DNA of 5,016 bases from an uncultured Terrimonas sp. GTDB lineage: Bacteria; Bacteroidota; Bacteroidia; Chitinophagales; Chitinophagaceae. The notes below the pieces were generated by a model that did not search any database, was not told where the DNA came from, and saw only the letters and a list, made by a program, of their open reading frames with translations. Every line of letters begins with the position of its first letter. Within the stretch, counting starts at the first letter, position 1. Shown here one piece after another: positions 4,751 to 5,016 of the stretch. The DNA lies in the NCBI GenBank assembly GCA_946886925.1, contig CAMPJQ010000260.1, forward strand, positions 1-5,016, read 5' to 3'. Both the position numbers and the translations under genes were made by a program.

Positions 4751-5016
4751 ATGATTAAAAAAATTCTTGAAATTTCATTTAAAAAAGACGGTGAGCATGG
4801 TCCTTTATACCGGCAATTAGAATCGGAAATTATTCAATTGATCTGTCGCGGGATCCTGAAGCCGGGCCAGGCGCTTCCCTCTTCACGTGAACTGGCGCAG
4901 AGCCTGCAACTCAACCGTAAAACTGTGGTGGCGACCTACGAAGAATTAAATGCGCAGGGTTGGGTAGAAGCCAGAGACAGAAGTGGCGTTTATGTTTCCA
5001 GCCAGCTTTCTAATAC
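4751..5016 (+). CDS. MocR/PdxR-type regulator, N-terminal GntR winged-helix domain (3' end beyond window)
   Basis: The ATG at 4751 opens a frame that runs off the window, 88 full codons being visible. Residues 17 to about 85 form a GntR-type winged helix: GPLYRQLESEI (17-27), the R-G-x-L-K-P-G-Q-x-L-P-S-S-R-E-L-A pattern (33-49), the recognition-helix region LNRKTVVATYEEL (54-66), and a wing GWVEARDRSGVYV (70-82). The PSSRELA and NRKTVVATYEEL forms are typical of MocR regulators, which carry a C-terminal aminotransferase-like domain binding pyridoxal phosphate (about 450-500 residues in total). That part lies outside, so the MocR class is inferred from the winged helix. MocR proteins often activate or repress a divergent gene and themselves; here the divergent neighbour is the foreign-looking oxidoreductase, 185 bases away. 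No Shine-Dalgarno sequence is seen, unlike that neighbour. Confidence 0.85.
   Translation, partial: MIKKILEISFKKDGEHGPLYRQLESEIIQLICRGILKPGQALPSSRELAQSLQLNRKTVVATYEELNAQGWVEARDRSGVYVSSQLSN

Overview
The window looks like chromosome from a member of Bacteroidota, probably Chitinophagaceae or a relative; the family is an inference. The evidence is two promoters of the Bacteroidetes type (TTTG, about 20 bases, TAnnTTTG), a long NagB protein fused to a LmbE/PIG-L domain as found in this phylum, genes mostly without Shine-Dalgarno sequences, a tRNA without an encoded CCA, and moderate GC.

Left part (1-2864): two genes diverge from a 194-base control region. On the minus strand is a secreted protein of about 246 residues made of two copies of a DUF4488/lipocalin-like unit. 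Its stop overlaps the start of a probable next gene that leaves the window. On the plus strand is a 635-residue protein with an N-terminal glucosamine-6-phosphate deaminase (NagB) domain and a C-terminal zinc-dependent PIG-L/LmbE deacetylase-like domain. A perfect 12-base palindrome of the LacI/PurR operator type lies between the -33 and -7 boxes of the minus-strand promoter. This suggests sugar-responsive control of an amino-sugar locus.

Middle part (2865-3300): a purine-rich, repeat-containing spacer is followed by a compact RNA unit. It has a perfect Bacteroidetes promoter, a broken tRNA-Arg copy interrupted in its D-loop by a GC-rich palindromic repeat, an intact tRNA-Arg(ACG), and a strong intrinsic terminator.

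Right part (3301-5016): a roughly 350-base stretch has no convincing gene but carries a very strong 44-base hairpin, placed to terminate the minus-strand gene beside it. That gene encodes a 305-residue zinc-independent quinone-reductase-type NADPH oxidoreductase. Its GC is clearly higher than nagB's, and it has a perfect AGGAGGTG ribosome binding site with a GTG start, so it looks horizontally acquired. Divergent from it is the 5' end of a MocR-type (GntR winged helix) regulator, cut by the window edge. The spacer between them holds three related CCAATT/CCAGTT half-sites that may be its operator.

No clearly new defence or mobile system is visible. The items most worth a second look are the interrupted tRNA-Arg copy, the operator-in-promoter at the nagB locus, the two-enzyme fusion, and the foreign-looking oxidoreductase beside a MocR regulator.
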